64,000 bases of DNA from Hormiphora californensis (lineage: Eukaryota > Ctenophora > Tentaculata > Cydippida > Pleurobrachiidae). Position numbers and translations under genes: made by a program. Shown piece by piece: positions 60,584 through 64,000 of the stretch. The stretch is from assembly GCA_020137815.1 (NCBI GenBank), contig CM035360.1, positions 1,950,077 through 2,014,076 on the forward strand, given 5' to 3'. The notes under the pieces were generated by a model. The model was not told the DNA's origin. It worked only from the letters and a program-made list of their open reading frames with translations, and made no database searches. The number at the start of each line of letters is the position of its first letter. Position 1 is the stretch's first letter.

Positions 60584-62489
60584 TAAGGGTACGCTAACCA
60601 AAAATTTTTTTCGAGTGCAGGGAAATCTCTCACCGTAGAGTTGTAGGCCATGCCAAGGAGACCTCAAATATGCAATTTGAGCTCTCAAGTCGAATTCATA
60701 TTTTTGCTACAGCTGCTTGAAAAATGAACTGAAAATACGTTTTTGGCATCTCAAAAATTTTTTTTTAAAGATAGGAGCATGAAAATTTGGGGATTTGAAG
60801 AGGACATGAAGGTGAATAACCACAAAAATTTTTTTTGCAATCCGAGCTGATTTCCGGTCCTGAGATGGATTTCTTTTTTTCCACTTTAACGCCCTATTTG
60901 GCAAAGTTCCGAAAACATGTGAAAGCTGTAAATTGGTGAAAAGTTGCGTCTAACGATTATCTAAGTGGCCATAAATTTTGGGCGTGTCCTTATTTGAGAT
61001 CAGCTGTACAGAGTTTTTTTTGTGAAAGCCGTCATTTCAGAAATAAATAAATTCCCTGTATCTCAAAAACGGCTAATCGTAGAGACCTGAGACTATGCTT
61101 AAACGATTCAGAAGGTCCGATTTTGGGGGGGTCTTCTGAGAGACATTTTGCTCCTACTTCAACCGTTTTTGCTGTAATTGCGAAAAACAAATTCTATGAA
61201 AAGGGCAAAAGCTAAACTCCAATATCCTGTAATTAGGGAATTTTAGCTGAGAAAGGACCGAAACTATGGAAAAATGTTTAACGAGCTAATTCCTTCACTA
61301 TTTGGTCCATATGGGTCCCTACAATCACCAAAAACAAAATCACAAAAAATCCACGATGGCGAAGATGGGTTTTTGTTTTTCGCAATTACAGCAAAAACGG
61401 TTGAAGTAGGAGCAAAATGTCTCTCAGAAGACCCCCCCAAAATCGGACCTTCTGAATCGTTTAAGCATAGTCTCAGGTCTCTACGATCAGCCGTTTTTGA
61501 GATACAGGGAATTTATTTATTTCTGAAATGACGGCTTTCACAAAAAAACTCTGTACAGCTGATCTCAAATAAGGACACGCCCAAAATTTATGGCCACTTA
61601 GATAATCGTTAGACGCAACTTTTCACCAATTTACAGCTTTCACATGTTTTCGGAACTTTGCCAAATAGGGCGTTAAAGTGGAAAAAAAGAAATCCATCTC
61701 AGGACCGGAAATCAGCTCGGATTGCAAAAAAAATTTTTGTGGTTATTCACCTTCATGTCCTCTTCAAATCCCCAAATTTTCATGCTCCTATCTCACTATG
61801 TGGTCATGTCCGATAGGCTCGCGAGATCTAGTGATTTTGATAGAAAACGCGCAGTAGACGCTCAATTTTGACCAAGATCTAACCTCGTTGCGCGTTTTTA
61901 CGTGTAAAACCAGCGCTGACAAGCGCTTTTTTAGCATAAATGTCGCATTTGATACATGACCGCATCGGACCGGTTGCGATGGAAAGGTTGCATAGTAATC
62001 TCTAGCCCCCTAGCTTTCTTTTGATACCAAAATTTAGGTTGCGCTTTGAACAGAAGCCAGTTTTTGGGCTATAGGACGAACTTTGATGCCGTGCTGTCCA
62101 AAACCTGCCGCACTTTCAGCCAAGTTATGGGTAGCAAAATGATCTTTAGACGATTACCTACAACTGCTACACAATTTCCAGGGTGTTTGACAGCACACGC
62201 AAGCGTGCACGCTCCCTGAAAGCGCCTAACAAAATTGCGCAAAACCCCTTAAAACGGAGGATTCCTATCGGACAAATGCGCGTTTTGACCACATAGTGTA
62301 TCTTTAAAAAAAAATTTTTGAGATGCCAAAAACGTATTTTCAGTTCATTTTTCAAGCAGCTGTAGCAAAAATATGAATTCGACTTGAGAGCTCAAATTGC
62401 ATATTTGAGGTCTCCTTGGCATGGCCTACAACTCTACGGTGAGAGATTTCCCTGCACTCGAAAAAAAATTTTGGTTAGCGTACCCTTAA
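60584..62489. repeat. Large inverted repeat (arms ~620 bp) interrupted by a MITE
   Basis: The left arm 60584 to about 61205 (TTAAGGGTACGCTAACCAAA) pairs with about 61345-61793 and 62304-62489 (reverse complement, ending GCGTACCCTTAA). The loop is about 140 bases. The right arm is split by a 505-bp insertion. Confidence 0.9.
61794..62298. mobile_element. Transib-like MITE (505 bp) inserted in the inverted repeat
   Basis: Terminal inverted repeats CACTATGTGGTCA and TGACCACATAGTG. TATCT flanks both ends (61789-61793 and 62299-62303), a 5-bp duplication. The intact left arm of the host palindrome shows the empty site (CTCCTATCTTTAAA). CACTATG ends with 5-bp duplications are typical of the Transib superfamily, the relatives of RAG1. 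No transposase is encoded. Confidence 0.8.
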
Positions 62490-62739
62490 AGGACATTAAA
62501 GGACATTAAAGGACAAGAAATTTTAACCATTTCAAAATGTGTTACCAAACATTTCTACCACCAATGTACTACTAAAGGTCCCATCTTTCGATTCCAATTA
62601 ATGTTCATTAGTTTTCAGTGGTGATTAGGCTTGCTTTTGCGTGGACCGTGGGTGCGGTACCTCTTTTACATGTGCATAATTCTAGGCTAGACGATATCTC
62701 AAAATCATCTTATGAAACGAGTAGAGAACATCCCCGATT

Positions 62740-63395
62740 TTGTCAGAATAGTGTTTGGTGTCTAATTAGAAGTCAAAAAAGTTTTAGTGGTCAAACCCAA
62801 AATATACGATATTTAGGTTTTTTAGGTTTTTTGGCGTTTATGGGTTTCAGGAACGTCCTAGAACAAAATGAATAAAACCATCTTTCTCGGCGTGAAATTT
62901 TGCATCGATTATAGTGGCTACAAACCTTTCTATGGCGTAAGGTTAAGAAGTTATCCCAAAAAATCCCAAACGGGTACATCTTATAGGGGCGGGTACATGT
63001 TTTAGGCTAACGGGCGAACCTCTTGTCAGAACACCATGTTATAGGTACTCAATCGACGTGTATTGATGAGGAAATAATTTTAGTGAAAACCATTTTGATC
63101 TGCGATGTCTGTGTAACGAATAAAACCTAAAAAACCTTACCACATGTTTTAACCAAACGGGTATGCTTCATGTGGTAAGGTTTTTACCTTACGTCATAGA
63201 AAGGTTTGTAGCCACTATAATCGATGCAGAATTTCACGCCGAGAAAGATGGTTCTGTTTATTTTGTTCTAGGACTTTCCTAAAACCCATAAAAGCCACAA
63301 AAAACCTAAAAAACCTAGGAAAACCTAAATTTAGGATTTTAGCCCTTAAAAATTTTTTGACTTCTAATTAGACACCAAAGACCATTCTGACTGAG
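62740..63395. repeat. Second foldback within the composite element
   Basis: Arms of about 200 bases, with AACCATCTTTCTCGGCGTGA near 62876 and TCACGCCGAGAAAGATGGTT near 63235. Both contain AAACCTTTCTATG or its complement and TTCTAATTAGACACCAAA. The loop holds another short inverted pair, AACCTTACCACATG and CATGTGGTAAGGTT. Confidence 0.85.
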
Positions 63396-63744
63396 TTTCA
63401 TCAAAATCGAGGCTATTTTCACTCTAAAACCTTGACATTTAGTCCAAAACTTCAAAATTTCCGGGGTTCGCTTAGAGGTACCGGGCCACCCTAAAATGAG
63501 GCGTAATCACCCCCAACATCCATGGTATTGGTTGGAATCGATAGAGGGGACATTAGGAGTAAATATTAAGTGGCTGAAAATACCATTTTAGTTTAATAAT
63601 AGCTGAAAATTCATGTTTTAATTAAGTGTCCTTTAATGTCTTTTAATGTCCTTTAATGTCCTTTAATGTCCCAGGGACGTTAAAGTCGGACGTGTTTATT
63701 TAGGACATGGATATTAAATTCACGCGGGCCCCCCCCCCCCCCCC

Positions 63745-63808
63745 GTCTGGCGGCGCCAGACCCCGATTTGACAGCGCACTCAGATGGGGTCCGCAGCGCC
63801 AGACAGTT
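63745..63808. repeat. Right part of the GTCTGGCG hairpin MITE split by the composite element
   Basis: GTCTGGCGGCGCCAGACCCC to CAGATGGGGTCCGCAGCGCC plus AGACAG. The left few bases of this MITE lie at 60482-60491. Confidence 0.8.
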
Positions 63809-64000
63809 GTTGCTAGGGACACCTTGTTTACCCTGATTTGTATTGCAGGGTTTTCTGCGTTTTTTATCTTCTCTTTATAACTTATCTTTTTAAAATCGAG
63901 CGTTTTTATTTGATGGAAATAGGATATGGGTTGTCAAGTAAATGGTGAATAAGCTTCACAAAAAACGTTTGCCAGTCTAGCAGTAGCCTGGGCACGTCCA
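63809..64000. other. Right edge, no gene recognised
   Basis: AT-rich sequence without a recognisable coding region or repeat. Confidence 0.6.

Larger units (their letters stand above)
60492..63744. mobile_element. 3.25-kb composite foldback element with poly-G ends, inserted in a hairpin MITE
   Basis: Ends GGGGGGGGCCCGCGT and ACGCGGGCCCCCCCC are inverted. The 8 bases GTCTGGCG flank both sides (60484-60491 and 63745-63752) and, joined, restore a GTCTGGCG hairpin repeat. Inside are TTAATGTCC tandem repeats near both ends and two foldbacks. No transposase frame is seen. Confidence 0.7.

Noticed and set aside
61794-62298. CACTA (EnSpm) superfamily MITE
   Set aside because: The CACTA start fits, but the 5-bp target duplication does not; CACTA elements make 2-3 bp duplications.

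Overview
The window looks like a gene-rich, intron-rich animal genome with many small inverted-repeat transposons. Coding exons are short, introns are GT-AG and mostly 80-200 bases, and homologues of metazoan genes are clear: CXXC1/CFP1, USP30, TIMM29, XAB2/SYF1, JIP3/JIP4 and an ionotropic glutamate receptor. The protein sequences are strongly diverged from bilaterian ones. The unusual glutamate-receptor pore, the splice acceptors sitting directly in front of start codons (a sign of spliced-leader trans-splicing) and the MITE load make a ctenophore or another early-branching animal my best guess. This is inference; no marker gene settles it.

Layout. From 0.9 to 24.9 kb six genes follow each other on the minus strand with little space between them: CFP1-like (868-7353), USP30 (7666-9891), TIMM29 (10619-11443), a large unrecognised repeat-built multipass membrane protein (12180-18033), a small mitochondrial-type protein, perhaps mS26 (18435-20432), and XAB2/SYF1 (20542-24884). 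XAB2 is divergent from a CCDC142-like gene on the plus strand (25957-36403) across a GC-rich interval. That gene contains a stretch (about 31.4-34.1 kb) that looks like unreliable sequence. From 36.4 to 39.2 kb there is a MITE cluster. The 3' part of a JIP3/JIP4 homologue lies on the minus strand (39175-51940). One of its introns holds a LINE-type retrotransposon with an 874-codon open frame and a 406-bp triplication. From 52 to 55.5 kb I recognise nothing. The glutamate receptor gene (55513-60035, plus strand) follows. From 60.5 to 63.8 kb there are nested foldback transposons.

The most unusual pattern is that several introns in unrelated genes contain tandem repeats whose unit includes the neighbouring splice junction, sometimes with some exon sequence (CFP1, USP30, CCDC142-like, JIP; smaller duplications in mS26-like, XAB2 and JIP). 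Other points of note are a CFP1 homologue with its PHD finger and C-terminal zinc region but no CXXC domain (an AT-hook lies in between), the tandem-module membrane protein with frame changes, a Transib-like MITE inserted in a larger foldback with a readable empty site, and a hAT-like MITE family with 8-bp target duplications.

Exon models were made by hand from reading frame, phase and GT-AG boundaries. All coding junctions quoted keep phase unless a break is stated.
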